Below are positions 54,901-64,000 of a stretch of 64,000 nucleotides of DNA, one piece after another. Made by a program: the position numbers and the translations under genes. The stretch spans positions 4,125,001-4,189,000 of the forward strand of contig CM034415.1 of assembly GCA_019925095.2 (NCBI GenBank), given 5' to 3'. Numbering within the stretch: the first letter of the stretch is position 1; every line of letters starts with the position of its first letter. The notes under the pieces are model-generated. The model made no database searches and was not told the origin of the DNA. It saw nothing but the letters and a program-made list of their open reading frames with translations. This stretch comes from Dendrolimus kikuchii (taxonomy: Eukaryota > Arthropoda > Insecta > Lepidoptera > Lasiocampidae).

Positions 54901-57900
54901 GAAATCTTACAGATTTTTGACATAATTCCTATGGACTAAACTAACTAACTCCTTGGCTCAGCGACCCAAAGTAAGTGGACTCTGAAACGAGAGCACGCCA
55001 CTTTCCTCTGTCCTGCGCAGTGTCTTGCCAATTGTGGGCTTGTAGTGCGGTTAGGTCAGCTTCCACTCTAGCCTTCCAGCAATACTTGGGTCACCTCAAG
55101 TATGCTCTCTTCACTCCCCGACTCTCGTCCTCCATCCATTCTACATGACCGAGCCAGCGGAGATGGTGAGATTTTGTCTCCCCACTTGTATGGAGCTTAT
55201 GTCAAAGATTTAGGAACTGGGCCTTATTGAAAGTCTACCACTGCACTTCCAAAGCAATTTAGTTAAAGGAGACGAAGCGGTGTAACAAATTTGCCAAGAA
55301 CATTATTTAACAAACTAACTACGTTGAAGAAAAGGATTGTGATGAAACCTGCATATCAATATAACCAACATGTCAAAACCTGCCAAGGCGCCTTGGACGA
55401 GCGTCGCGGGTATATTGTCTGTTCCCCAATAGTGGGAGGCCTGCTGGGTAGTGGGATGTTTGTGGGCAATAATTTTAAAAATATTTAATTGATTTTTTTT
55501 CAGGAATACAGAAACACAAGTAATCACAAGTGAGGAACAGCTGATAGCGACTGGCACTGCAGTCGCTGTGCGATGGCTTAACCAAAAATATGACTTTGTT
55601 GTACGGAAGTTACAACTTAACTATGGTAAGTTTATTTCTTTATAAAGTTGTATAGTGTGGGGATAATTTTATGTAGTGTTGTGCATGGGATGATGTACCA
55701 CTGGCAGGAACATATCACTATATTACCATGTGGTATCTACCGGCGTATCTACGCCGAAAGTCGCTCAATGGGCAATGAAGGGAGCTATTTTTGATGTTTC
55801 CCTTATGGATAAAAGTAGAAATGAGGATATCCGTAAGAGAACCAAGTTAACCCCGACATAGGTCGCAAAATCAGCAAGTTGAATTGGCAGTGGGCCGGTC
55901 AAGTCTGCCGCAGGACTGATGACCGATGGACCGACGACCTGTGCAAGGTCACCGGTAAGCGCTGGATGAGGAAGTCAGAGGACAGGAATGAGTGGCGTCG
56001 ACTTGGGGAGGCCTACGTCCAGCAGTGGTTTGCGAATGGCTGACGACGAGATACGCCCAACCGCTATAGAGTGTAGTACAAAAAAACAAAACCAACTTCA
56101 AAAGAATGTACTATAAAAGAAACCGACTCTTGAGTAACTAAAATACAATAACAGTAATTTTTTACATACATACATACATAACTTCACGCCAGTTCCCTTA
56201 CGGGGTAGGCACGAACAACAGAGCGCCATTTAGGCTTATTCTTACACACCTCACTTGCTTCTTTGACATTCATAACTCTTGTCATGCACGCTCGTCTGTT
56301 CTTAAGGCTCCTGACATCACCTTCTGCTAGTACACGATCGATGTGATCATGGAAGGTGTGTCGTGGCCTTCCACGACTTCTGCATCCATCCACTTTTGCA
56401 TTGTATATCTGTTGCAATACTTGTAATTGCAATATTTGTTGGCAAAACAACAGGCGGCCTTATCGCTAGAAGCGATCTCTTCCAGGTCACCTAGCTTAAA
56501 AGAAATTCTTAACTAATCTGGCGACGTAGGTGAAGCAGAAAAAGATACGCCTGAATTTGGTGCAAACTAAAATATAAAAGTGATTAGTGGTGGTGCGGGT
56601 GGCAAAGGTAAAAAGGTTGGTGGTGGAAGGAGGGGCAAAATCCACAGCCGAGTAAAATGTAAGCGGCACTCACCTGCGAATCCCCAATCCTCGTTGTAAA
56701 AGCACGTCTTCAGAATTCGCATGTGTTCACCAACAGGAGCGGGTTTATAGGTAAAAGCGTTCTATATATGCACTTATGCGCGTGCGGCGCTCGCGAGGCC
56801 GATGTCGTACTAGGGACGCCCGCTGTCACGAATCGTGGTTAGCCGACAGGTGGCACCTCCTGTCTCTATCCAGCGTTGCGGATTTGCGGAAAGGAGAGGA
56901 ATGGTAGGTAATATATAAGGCGCCTAATCAACTACATTTGAGTAATAGAATAAGTAGTAATAAGAGTAATAAACAAACTAAGAAATAAAATAAATAAGAG
57001 TGTGAATAATGACCCGAAAGAAGGAAAATGTATAGCAGAATACCAATAGGAAAATATTGTAATAAATAATAAGAATAAACATACATACATACATAACTTC
57101 ACGCCAGTTCCCTTGCGGGGTAGGCACGAACAACAGAGCGCCATTTAGGCCCATTCTTACACACCTCACTTGCTTCTATGACATTCATAACTCTTGTCAT
57201 GCACACTCGTCTGTTCTTAAGGCTCCTGACATGAATAAACATGTATGTAAAATCTATATATATATATATATAAGAAAGTCGTGTTAGTTACACTATTTGT
57301 AACTCAAGAACGGCTGTACCGATTTGGCTGAAAATTGGTGAGGACGTAGCTTAGAACCAGGACACGGACATAGGATACTTTCTATCCCGTTGGAACCGGT
57401 AGGTGGCACCGAGATCGGGTTCTAGAATCCTCCTAATCACCTGTAGCGATTTTGATGATTTTGTTTTTGTGTGTTTGAGTGGGTCCCCGGATGGTTTAAA
57501 TCCACAATTGGAACCGGTAGCTGGCGCTGGGAACGGGTCCTAGATTTTTATTTTTTCAGAGCAGGACAACGTCTGCCGGGGCCGCTAGTAGTAAAATAAA
57601 ATAGTGTAGAAGTTACAATAAAAATGTAATAGTTCTAAAAGTTGTTAAAAGTATAAAGTAATAAAAAAGAAAAATAAATATACAAAAAAACATAAAAAAG
57701 ACCCTGACATATCAAGTTCGTCAGGATGGTGGTGAAAAAAAAAATCAACTACATTTTGAAAATTTGATATTCATTTTTGTAATAAATGTACGAATGAATC
57801 TTTATTTGTAGAACAGGTAATAGTTGTACAAAAGATGGTAAACAAAGTTGATTGGTGTCACTATATTTGACCTAAACACGGTCATACAAATATTTGGACA

Positions 57901-60900
57901 CATGTCAATTTAAAAAATTATAACATTTCTAAATTTATAAACATAGTTTGATTAATTATATACTAAATTTAATTTATGGGTATGGAAGAGAGAGCATGAA
58001 AGTAGAGTAAACGCGGTCGAGATGCGAGCACTGCGCAGTCTGCGAAGTGACGCTCGCGGACCGCATTCGTAATACCGAAGTAAGAAAGAGAGTTGGTCTG
58101 AAAGTGAGTGTCGGGGTGTAGGTAAGGAAAGGAATGCTCCGGTGGTTCGGGCATGTGGAAAGAATGCATGATGAAAGAATGACTAAACAGATATACAATG
58201 CAAAAGTGGATGGATGCAGAAGTCGTGGAAGGCCACGACACACCTTCCATGATCAAATTGATCGTGTACTAGCAGAAGGTGATGTCAGGAGCCTTAAGAA
58301 CAGACGAGCGTGCATGACAAGAGTTATGAATGTCAAAGAAGCAAGTGAGGTGTGTAAGAATAAGCCTAAATAGGGCTCTGTTGTTCGTGCCTACCCCGCA
58401 AGGAAAGTGGCGTAAAGTTATGTATGTATGTATGTAAATTAAATTAACAGAAATAAAAGAATGTCAACAATCTATACATATAATAAATCTGTAGAGGTCG
58501 AATTTCTGTACAATGATGAAAAACAAAATTGCTAAAAACCGAGTCATGGGGGATGTAAGAAGTGAAATAGAACTAACTTAGATTTTTTTCAAATTTTTGT
58601 TTCTCTGTTTATCTGTCTGTTCGTACCGGCTAATCTCCGAAACGACTGGACCGATTTAAATGAAATTTTGTATGGTGGTAGCTTATATCCCTGGTCAACG
58701 TATAGGATACTTTTTATCCCGAAAAATTAAGGAGTTCCCGTGGGGTAGTTAAAAAACCGCACCACGCGGAGGAAGTTGCAGGCATCAGTTAGTATAGTAT
58801 AAATCAGATGTCAGAGCCAAAAATATAGATATAATCATTTACCTAATAAAATCTCCTAATGTCATAAAAATACATTTATTTTATTATATATTATTATTTA
58901 TTACTTACTAGCTGTCCCGGCGGACGTTGTTCTGCCCTGAAGAAATAATATTTAGAACCCGATTGCAGCGCCACCTACCGGGTCCACATGTAAGCTATCC
59001 TATCTTTCAAGTCTGATCAAACTGCACACGGTGTGCAAATTTGATTAAAATCGGTCAAGTAGTTTAGGAGTCCATCGCGGACAAACAACGTGACACGTAA
59101 TTTATATATATTAAGATTTAACACATTTATGTTTAACTTGGCACGGAATTTAGGATGTAGAAAACATTTAGTTTTTGCTTTTTAGTTACTCTTGAAGTCG
59201 GCTTCGTTTTTCTTAGATTTTTTTATAGTTTTGTTACGAGTTGCAGGGCTCGAATTAAAATGCCGTTGGAATTATTATAGAGTTTATTAGAACTATACAA
59301 ACACGTATAACACAGGTACAAATATAACTGAACACAACCAGTCCAAACGTAATGCACGATTCAATGACACGCGCAAAGTCCGTCACTAAATAGATTACCG
59401 AATGTACACAAGTCTTGCTTCGCTCGTGGTTATCGCTTGACTGTCTCATCTCTCGATTGGGGCATTGCCTTATACTGTACAAATGCAATATGTCTGCTCG
59501 GCCGCGTGGACCGATTTTCCTAGAATCACACCTGTCTAATGACTATCATAAAAGATTACAATACACGATAGGGTGTTTTTCTAATCGCAAGTTTTAAACA
59601 CAAAGTAAACAAAAGAAGTCCAAATGCCGAAAGGTAATAAAATGCAGGTGTGAATTTGTCTTTGTCGGTCGCAACAGTATATTCTTTTAAAATTGTTTTT
59701 GTGTTTTGTAAATGTTTTTTATTTTCTAGCAAATACTTGAATAGCTTTATAAACTTAAAATATATGCAACATATTGTACAAGTCTGTGTTGTATTCGAGG
59801 GTTCAGATCCTGACTTGGTGACAATGGGACCACCTCAGGGGTCTACTTTTACTGTTAACAGTGTTATCCCTTCAGCTCACAATTAGCACATATGTGTCCG
59901 CGATGAGAATGCAGATCGCGTTTGTGCACGTGATCGTTAATTGTGTTGTTGTCTCACTCTGTTTATATAGGAGTTGTATGATTTGTATGAAATGGGTATA
60001 TTTTCTTGGTATATTACGAGATAGTGATAGTGTTAGTCTTGCGGCCTTTGGAAGAGCTGAAGGGTTAAGTTCGATTTTAATAATTTTTTACGTAATTAAC
60101 ATAGTTTAACTATTATTTTTACATACATACATACATAACTTCACGCCAGTTCCCTTGCGGGGTAGGCACGAACAACAGAGTGCCATTTAGGCTTATTCTT
60201 ACACACCTCACTTGCCTCTTTGACGTTCATAACTCTTGTCATGCAAGCTCGTCTGTTCTTAAGGCTCCTGACATCACCTTCTGCTAGTATCCGATCAATT
60301 TGATCATGGAAGGTGTGTCGTGGCCTTCCACGACTTCTGCATCCATCCACTTTTGCATTGTATATCTGTTTAGTCATTCTTTCATCATGCATTCTTTCCA
60401 CATGCCCGAACCACCGGAGCATTCCTTTCCTTACCTTCATCCCGACACTCTCTTTTAGACCAACTCTCTTTCTTACTTTTACTTACTATTATTTTTGTTG
60501 GTCATATATACAATTTTGAGCAATATATGTGTATTTTATTTTTATTATCGGCCGAATAGCACACGGTATTCGGCCGAATACTGAATAGCAGCCGAATATT
60601 AGTGGCATCTCTAGTTCTAACTATGCGTACTAGTCGCGAGAATTTGGGAAATACTAGAAAACTATGCTGTCGTACTTTTCAGACGCAGGTGTGAAGCTTC
60701 TCCACTCGCAGTCTGGCTGCATACAGTGTGTGTATTTGACCACGCCGAGTATGCAGAACGCGTTCAATGCGGTGCCGCAGTTTTTGTGCATTGAGACAGG
60801 TTTGTAAATTTTATTTCTTACAACTAATCGCCTGTGACTTGGTCACTTTCCATGAATATCATATGGAAACATCAGACTTAATTTTGTTAAAAATTTCATA

Positions 60901-63399
60901 GAAACTGGTGCCTCGGATTTTTATTATCTACCATACCGCTATGCTCTGGGTTGATTCCTGGCATGGTTAAGTTCGTAAATTCAAACGTTTTATTCATAAT
61001 AAGTTCCACTGGACTTCTTAAAGGCCGCATATAAGTTAAAATTTAAATTTACTTCCTATTCTATGTACACCGGTTGGCAATATGTTATCACAGTTTAAAA
61101 TGTTTAAATGATTAGTGCATGGTAGTAACGGCACATTTGGCTGCTACTCAGATTTTCGATACACGAGTTGTAAGTAGTGAGTGGGCGGAGTGCAGATCTG
61201 CAGGTATCTGCAACCCCTATGGTCCAGAGATCTAAATATTAAATTTTAGTGAATTATAATCTTACCCTATTTTTTTCCACTAATATTACTGTGATGGGTG
61301 ATGAAAGGTCGCGATCAGTGACTAAAACAGTAAATTAGGTTTGCTTTAGACCAGAACCGACTGGTAACCATTTACTATTCATTAAAATATACGCGAAAAT
61401 ACATTGCAGAACAAATCTAGTTTTTAATATGGGTTAAATATAAGAGTGAGGGGGGCCCACACCTGCCAGGGCACGCGGAGACGGGAAGCCCAATTCCCCG
61501 TAGCCCTGGCATAAGGCGTAGGACGGTACACCCAGGGGTTTTAGTGGTTATCCCTAACTGGGGAGTGGCAATAGGGTGGCACCAGTCCTGTCTCGGCACG
61601 CCAGTGCCACCCCCGATCTGGTGAATCCCACACTCACACGGGTCGCGAACATCCCTCCAGGCTTCCGTGCCTGTCGCGGCTTAGTCCTCAAACGGATTTC
61701 CCCTGGCCAAAAAAAAAACGATAAAAAAACCAGGGGTAAGTATGCCTCCCCCTAACCACTCCGCCACCTCACTACTAAAATTCGTGTATAACTCATCTAT
61801 AGATTTACCGCACATTTCACTGATCACCGGTTAAATAACGGTGATATAAAATAAATCACTTGTCACTCCAGTTACAAAAATTGGAAACGGCCGTTAAATT
61901 TCACCAGAGCGTTTTATCACGTGAGACAAATCGTTAAAGCGCCATATAGTACAAAATAGCTTTAATAAATAGTCAAAGCGATTAGCGAGTGAACTTATTT
62001 GAGTATAATTGAACCGTATTCTTTAAAACTAGGTATTCATTTGCTTGAGTTTTTATAACGCCATGAAGTAACGTTGAGAACGAAAGGTAATTACTTCGTT
62101 TCTTAGTTCCGATAAGCACTTGCAGTGCAATGCTAGTCTTTATTATAACACGTCGCGGTATTGTTATTATATCGTCACTTCAAAGTTATCGGGTGGTGAT
62201 TTTTCACCGGTGAAATAACAGTAACGAAATGAAATAACTTCACGGCAGTGATCGACATATTAAAGTACCTGTACCTGTAATTTCCATCACTGATGCATAG
62301 GCTGGGCTCTTAAGTCGTTGTTTCTTTTTAAGGTATCGAATTCAACAGCACAATACCAACCGTGGGCGGGAGTACAAGCCCTAGCGTGAAGCAGAATGTC
62401 ACACTGTTCCTAGCCGAAGATGGCAACGGGAAGTCTGTCATCGTAAGCGCTGGTAAGTGAAATCTATAATATTATAAAATTGCCGTGTCTGTACATTGAA
62501 GCTATTTAAAAAATATAACACCTGGAAGACACTGTATAAACGATGGAGAACATGATGCAATTTTTATAGATTTCTAGTTTGTCTGTTTGTTATGAATTCA
62601 CGTAAAAACTACTGGGCCGATTTCGATGCGGTTTTCGTTGACTCAAAATCTGGGCTACTGTTTATCCTGGAAATAAGTGTGGGATTTTTTCTGGAAATGA
62701 TTTGAAATGGCCGAATTAAAAAAATAGAATTCCATGTGATTATTTTCACTGATTGATGGAAATTTTTTTGTAATAAAATGTGTGATTTTTTTAATCCCGG
62801 GAATCGCGCAGGAATTTTCCTGGGAATGGTTTGTAGTTGGTTGGGTGCAAAAAATTAGCTTATTCTAACACAGATTTCACTAAAACAATAGCTTATATTC
62901 TTTTTTAAATGCTGCGGTACTTTGTGTCCCGGGAATCCCGCGGGAATTTAAATTCAAGCGTTGACAATGTCGCAGGCATATCCTAGTACATATATATACA
63001 CATACACTATCTTATACTAATAGATGAAGCTGAAGAGTTTGTTTGTTTGAACGCGCTAATCTCAGGAACTACTGGCCTGATTTGAAAAATTCTTTCAGTG
63101 TTAGATAGCCCATTTATCGAGGAAGGCTATACGCTATATATCATCACGCTAAGACTAATAGGAGCGGAGCACCAATGAAGAATGTTTCAAAATCGGGGGG
63201 TTTTGAAAACAAATTCCACGCGGATGATGTCGCTGACACATCCAGTATATATAATATATACACACAAAACATTTTCTTTTTAGGCATATCAATGTTGATC
63301 GGTGACGATTTAAGCTGGTTGTTGGACACGTTCAAGTCGTGTAATCCCGCTTGGAGGCAGGTCAGGTGTGTTGTGTGCGACCCGACCAAATGTCAACAG
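51535..63399 (+). CDS. ZSWIM1/3-like protein with MULE-type RNase H-like domain, 3' end outside window
   Basis: Six exons: 51535-51960, 52631-52752, 55504-55625, 60683-60799, 62333-62452, 63284-63399; all GT..AG and phase-consistent (0,2,1,1,1,0), 341 codons so far. The N-terminus is lysine-rich (DKKNKKKTVIKRK), a likely nuclear localisation signal, then a long acidic low-complexity region. From exon 4: CIQCVYLTTPSMQNAFNAVP, then VTLFLAEDGNGKSVIVSAG and DDLSWLLDTFKSCNPAW, which follow the order of the RNase H-like domain of ZSWIM1/ZSWIM3, a fold related to MULE transposases. The SWIM zinc finger would lie in exons past the right edge. Introns hold SINEs, RTE fragments and MITEs. Function unknown; family call is from motif memory. 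Confidence 0.7.
51980..52262 (+). mobile_element. tRNA-derived SINE of a second type
   Basis: A-box-like GGTAGCTTAGTGGTTAGCGC near the start, end GTCCAGCAGTAGGATGTTAA then GGGCTGTTATTATTAT. The tail resembles RTE-type LINE ends, which would mobilise it. ZSWIM-like intron 1. Confidence 0.62.
52335..52560 (+). repeat. SINE head and unclassified repeat
   Basis: CCTCTGTGGTTGAGTGAACT matches the start of the SINE at 3187, then diverges. Nothing coding. Confidence 0.4.
52631..52752 (+). CDS. ZSWIM-like exon 2
   Basis: Acceptor TTACTTTCAG, donor GTTTCT (weak). Encodes QQVEEQPNTYQQYELSNNSG onward; acidic and Gln-rich. Confidence 0.75.
53030..53275 (-). mobile_element. Retroposon family A (copy 10)
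   Basis: T-run, then GAGTTCAGCAGACAGGCAGA to TACTCTACCACCTGG. Sense strand minus. Confidence 0.75.
53500..53742 (+). mobile_element. Retroposon family A (copy 11)
   Basis: GCCAGGTGGTAGGGCATTTG to CTCCTGCAATAAAAAAAAAA. Faces copy 10 in inverted orientation 225 bp away. Confidence 0.77.
53953..54062 (-). mobile_element. RTE-type LINE fragment (copy 7), 110 bp
   Basis: (ACAT)n, ACTTCACGCCAGTTCCC to CACACCTCACTTGCCTCTT. Confidence 0.8.
54063..54945. other. ZSWIM-like intron 2, no gene seen
   Basis: AT-rich; no recognisable repeat ends or coding signal. Confidence 0.4.
54950..55265 (-). mobile_element. Other LINE fragment, RT C-terminal region
   Basis: Minus strand reads LRWLGHVEWMEDESRGVKRA and, after a stop, DTAQDRGKWRALV, blocks typical of the end of RTE/CR1-group RT ORFs. 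Distinct from the 12-copy family. Degraded. Confidence 0.6.
55504..55625 (+). CDS. ZSWIM-like exon 3
   Basis: Acceptor TTTTTTTCAG, donor GTAAGT. Encodes TETQVITSEEQLIATGTAVA then VRWLNQKYDFVVRKLQLNY. Confidence 0.8.
55740..56055 (+). mobile_element. Other LINE fragment, RT C-terminal region
   Basis: Plus strand reads KLNWQWAGQVCRRTDDRWTD, VTGKRWMRKSEDRNEWRRLG and EAYVQQWFANG-stop, the end of an RTE-group RT ORF. Unlike the 12-copy family. Confidence 0.68.
56164..56415 (-). mobile_element. RTE-type LINE fragment (copy 8)
   Basis: (ACAT)n, ACTTCACGCCAGTTCCC to TTTTGCATTGTATATCTGTT. Confidence 0.85.
56416..57075. other. ZSWIM-like intron 3, no gene seen
   Basis: Short repeat GGCGGCCTTATCGCTAGAAG at 56452 matches 8355. 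The block 56680-56900 is GC-richer with no recognisable content. Confidence 0.4.
57079..57233 (-). mobile_element. RTE-type LINE fragment (copy 9)
   Basis: (ACAT)n, ACTTCACGCCAGTTCCC to CTTAAGGCTCCTGACAT. Confidence 0.83.
57250..57595 (+). mobile_element. Helitron-like element (twin of 245-590)
   Basis: CTATATATATATATATAAG to GTCTGCCGGGGCCGCTAGT. Same layout as the copy at the window start. Confidence 0.65.
57975..58436 (+). mobile_element. RTE-type LINE fragment (copy 10)
   Basis: TATGGGTATGGAAGAGAGAG to TTATGTATGTATGTATGTAA. A small deletion near 58035 and a stop near 58372 break the frame. Confidence 0.85.
58485..58797 (+). mobile_element. Helitron-like element (inverse of 27895-28180)
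   Basis: Contains GTTTCGGAGATT-type text inverted (CTCCGAAACGACTGGACCG) and ends GCAGGCATCAGTTAGTATAG. Confidence 0.62.
58905..59125 (-). mobile_element. Helitron-like element (minus)
   Basis: Starts ACTAGCTGTCCCGGCGGAC, the inverse of the family 3' end at 32552 and 40296, with GCGCCACCTACCGGGTCC. Confidence 0.62.
59126..59867. other. ZSWIM-like intron 3, no gene seen
   Basis: AT-rich; TCCTGACTTGGTGACAATGG at 59807-59830 recurs (diverged) at 47770. No supported gene. Confidence 0.4.
59868..60067 (+). mobile_element. piggyBac-like MITE, uninterrupted
   Basis: CCCTTCAGCTCACAATTAGC to GGAAGAGCTGAAGGGTTAA. Right side TTAA kept; left side has TTAT. Reference copy for the one split at 1680-2225. 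Confidence 0.78.
60121..60480 (-). mobile_element. RTE-type LINE fragment (copy 11)
   Basis: (ACAT)n, ACTTCACGCCAGTTCCC to CAACTCTCTTTCTTAC. In-frame RT tail of 99 codons on the minus strand. Ends about 200 bp before ZSWIM-like exon 4. Confidence 0.87.
60683..60799 (+). CDS. ZSWIM-like exon 4
   Basis: Acceptor GTACTTTTCAG, donor GTTTGT. Encodes AGVKLLHSQSGCIQCVYLTT then PSMQNAFNAVPQFLCIET, start of the RNase H-like domain. Confidence 0.8.
61436..61745 (-). repeat. GC-rich dispersed repeat D (copy 2)
   Basis: TAGCCCTGGCATAAGGCGTA and CGCGGCTTAGTCCTCAAACG are inverse of text at 3765-3945. About 310 bp; an A-run follows at 61710. Confidence 0.62.
61746..62280. other. ZSWIM-like intron 4, no gene seen
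   Basis: Several short palindromic ATCACCGGT/ACCGGTGAA strings (61825-62215) suggest an old TIR element, not resolved. Confidence 0.35.
62333..62452 (+). CDS. ZSWIM-like exon 5
   Basis: Acceptor CTTTTTAAG, donor GTAAGT. Encodes GIEFNSTIPTVGGSTSPSVK then QNVTLFLAEDGNGKSVIVSA. Confidence 0.8.
62480..63240 (+). repeat. Helitron-like remnants, ZSWIM-like intron 5
   Basis: TTCACGTAAAAACTACTGGG and GAAGAGTTTGTTTGTTTGAA in the order seen at 22380-23230. No gene. Confidence 0.55.
63284..63399 (+). CDS. ZSWIM-like exon 6
   Basis: Acceptor TTCTTTTTAG, donor GTATGT, phase 0 out. Encodes ISMLIGDDLSWLLDTFKSCN then PAWRQVRCVVCDPTKCQQ. The next exon is beyond the window. Confidence 0.8.
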
Positions 63400-63589
63400 G
63401 TATGTAGAAAAGAAAAAAAAAATGAAATATTGATATGAATATTATAAGGTCGCTTGAAAAGATCTAAAGTAATGCACTAGTAAATTAAAAAAGTTATAAG
63501 CGACCATTTGAAATTCAAATTTTGAACTGAAACTTTCAGAAACATTATTTTTTTGGTCTATAAAATTATACCGTAACGAGAAAAGAAAA

Positions 63590-63829
63590 GTGCAAAAGTG
63601 GATGGATGCAGAAGTCGTAGAACGGCCACGACACACCTTCCATGATCAAATTGATCGTGTACTAGCAGAAGGTGATGTCAGGAGCCTTAAGAACAGACGA
63701 GCGTGCATGACAAGAGTTATGAATGTCAAAGAGGCAAGTGAGGTGTGTAAGAATAAGCCTGAATGGCGCTCTGTTGTTCTTGCCTACCCCGCAAGGGAAC
63801 TGGCGTGAAGTTATGTATGTATGTATGAG
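63590..63829 (+). mobile_element. RTE-type LINE fragment (copy 12)
   Basis: GCAAAAGTGGATGGATGCAG to TTATGTATGTATGTATGA. RT tail in frame. Confidence 0.85.
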
Positions 63830-63971
63830 AAAAAAAATCGGTATTTGGCCATTTTTGAAATCTTAAAAAATTTGGTGATAGTGACCTCTTAAATTTTTTT
63901 TGAGCTGCCCTTTGAAGGGAATTCTTAAAATATCAAAAAGTAACATTTTTAGGCAACGCATCGGCTCGCTT

Positions 63972-64000
63972 AGTGTTGCAGATGTTCATGGACGACGGTA
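63972..64000 (+). repeat. Retroposon family A fragment at right edge
   Basis: GTGTTGCAGATGTTCATGGA then CGACGGTA parallels the family 3' part; open at the edge. Confidence 0.5.

Noticed and set aside
59800..59850. Conserved DPDLVTMGP-like codons shared with 47770
   Set aside because: Only about 30 bp shared, no splice borders or longer frame; probably a small repeat.
63952..64000. Possible next ZSWIM-like exon after TTTTTAG
   Set aside because: In the required phase it hits TAG within seven codons, and the text is the family A retroposon 3' part.

Overview
Insect nuclear DNA, almost certainly from a moth or butterfly. The reasons are split genes with GT..AG introns, a very dense and diverse load of transposable elements (TEs), tRNA-derived SINEs, RTE-type LINE tails ending in (ATGT)n, Helitron-like ends closing in CTAGT, a short-LTR mag-like gypsy element and a BEL/Pao element. 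No bacterial or organellar features are seen. Assignment to Lepidoptera is inference from repeat style, not from a database search.

Host genes, left to right: (1) pantothenate kinase (fumble/PANK), + strand, at least nine coding exons from 1479 to 28852, with a poly(A) signal at 28898. All reading phases agree except at exon 4 (11011-11058). That exon is cut five residues after the expected catalytic Glu and runs straight into a 5'-clipped LTR of a BEL/Pao retrotransposon. (2) An unrecognised gene or genes, + strand, with a candidate exon at 36456-36638 and an ORF or terminal exon at 39246-39701 followed by poly(A) signals. (3) A single-exon class III (LigB-fold) extradiol dioxygenase resembling 4,5-DOPA dioxygenase, - strand, 48251-49174. 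(4) A ZSWIM1/3-like protein with an RNase H-like (MULE-type) fold, + strand, six phase-consistent exons from 51535 to 63399, open at the right edge.

Mobile DNA: a BEL/Pao element with one intact 1898-codon gag-pol ORF (11058-21718) whose 3' LTR holds a 5'-truncated Jockey-type LINE (18350-21251) with an 11-bp target duplication; a mag-like Ty3/gypsy element on the - strand (41759-46320) with roughly 80-bp LTRs and an intact 1368-codon ORF; twelve 5'-truncated fragments of one RTE-type LINE; about twelve pieces of a polyadenylated retroposon family; tRNA-derived SINEs; piggyBac-like MITEs with TTAA ends; several other TIR or fold-back MITE families; and many Helitron-like fragments. Tandem arrays include a 160-bp repeat abutting PANK exon 2, four decayed copies of PANK exon 5 in intron 5, a roughly 210-bp satellite split by a SINE, and a roughly 22-bp minisatellite split by a MITE.

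The strongest points for follow-up are the PANK exon 4/LTR junction, which looks like a deletion joining exon to LTR rather than a simple insertion; the LTR hairpin array, which carries a compensatory base-pair change; the ghost exons; and the intronless dioxygenase. The host genes show no sign of being one pathway.
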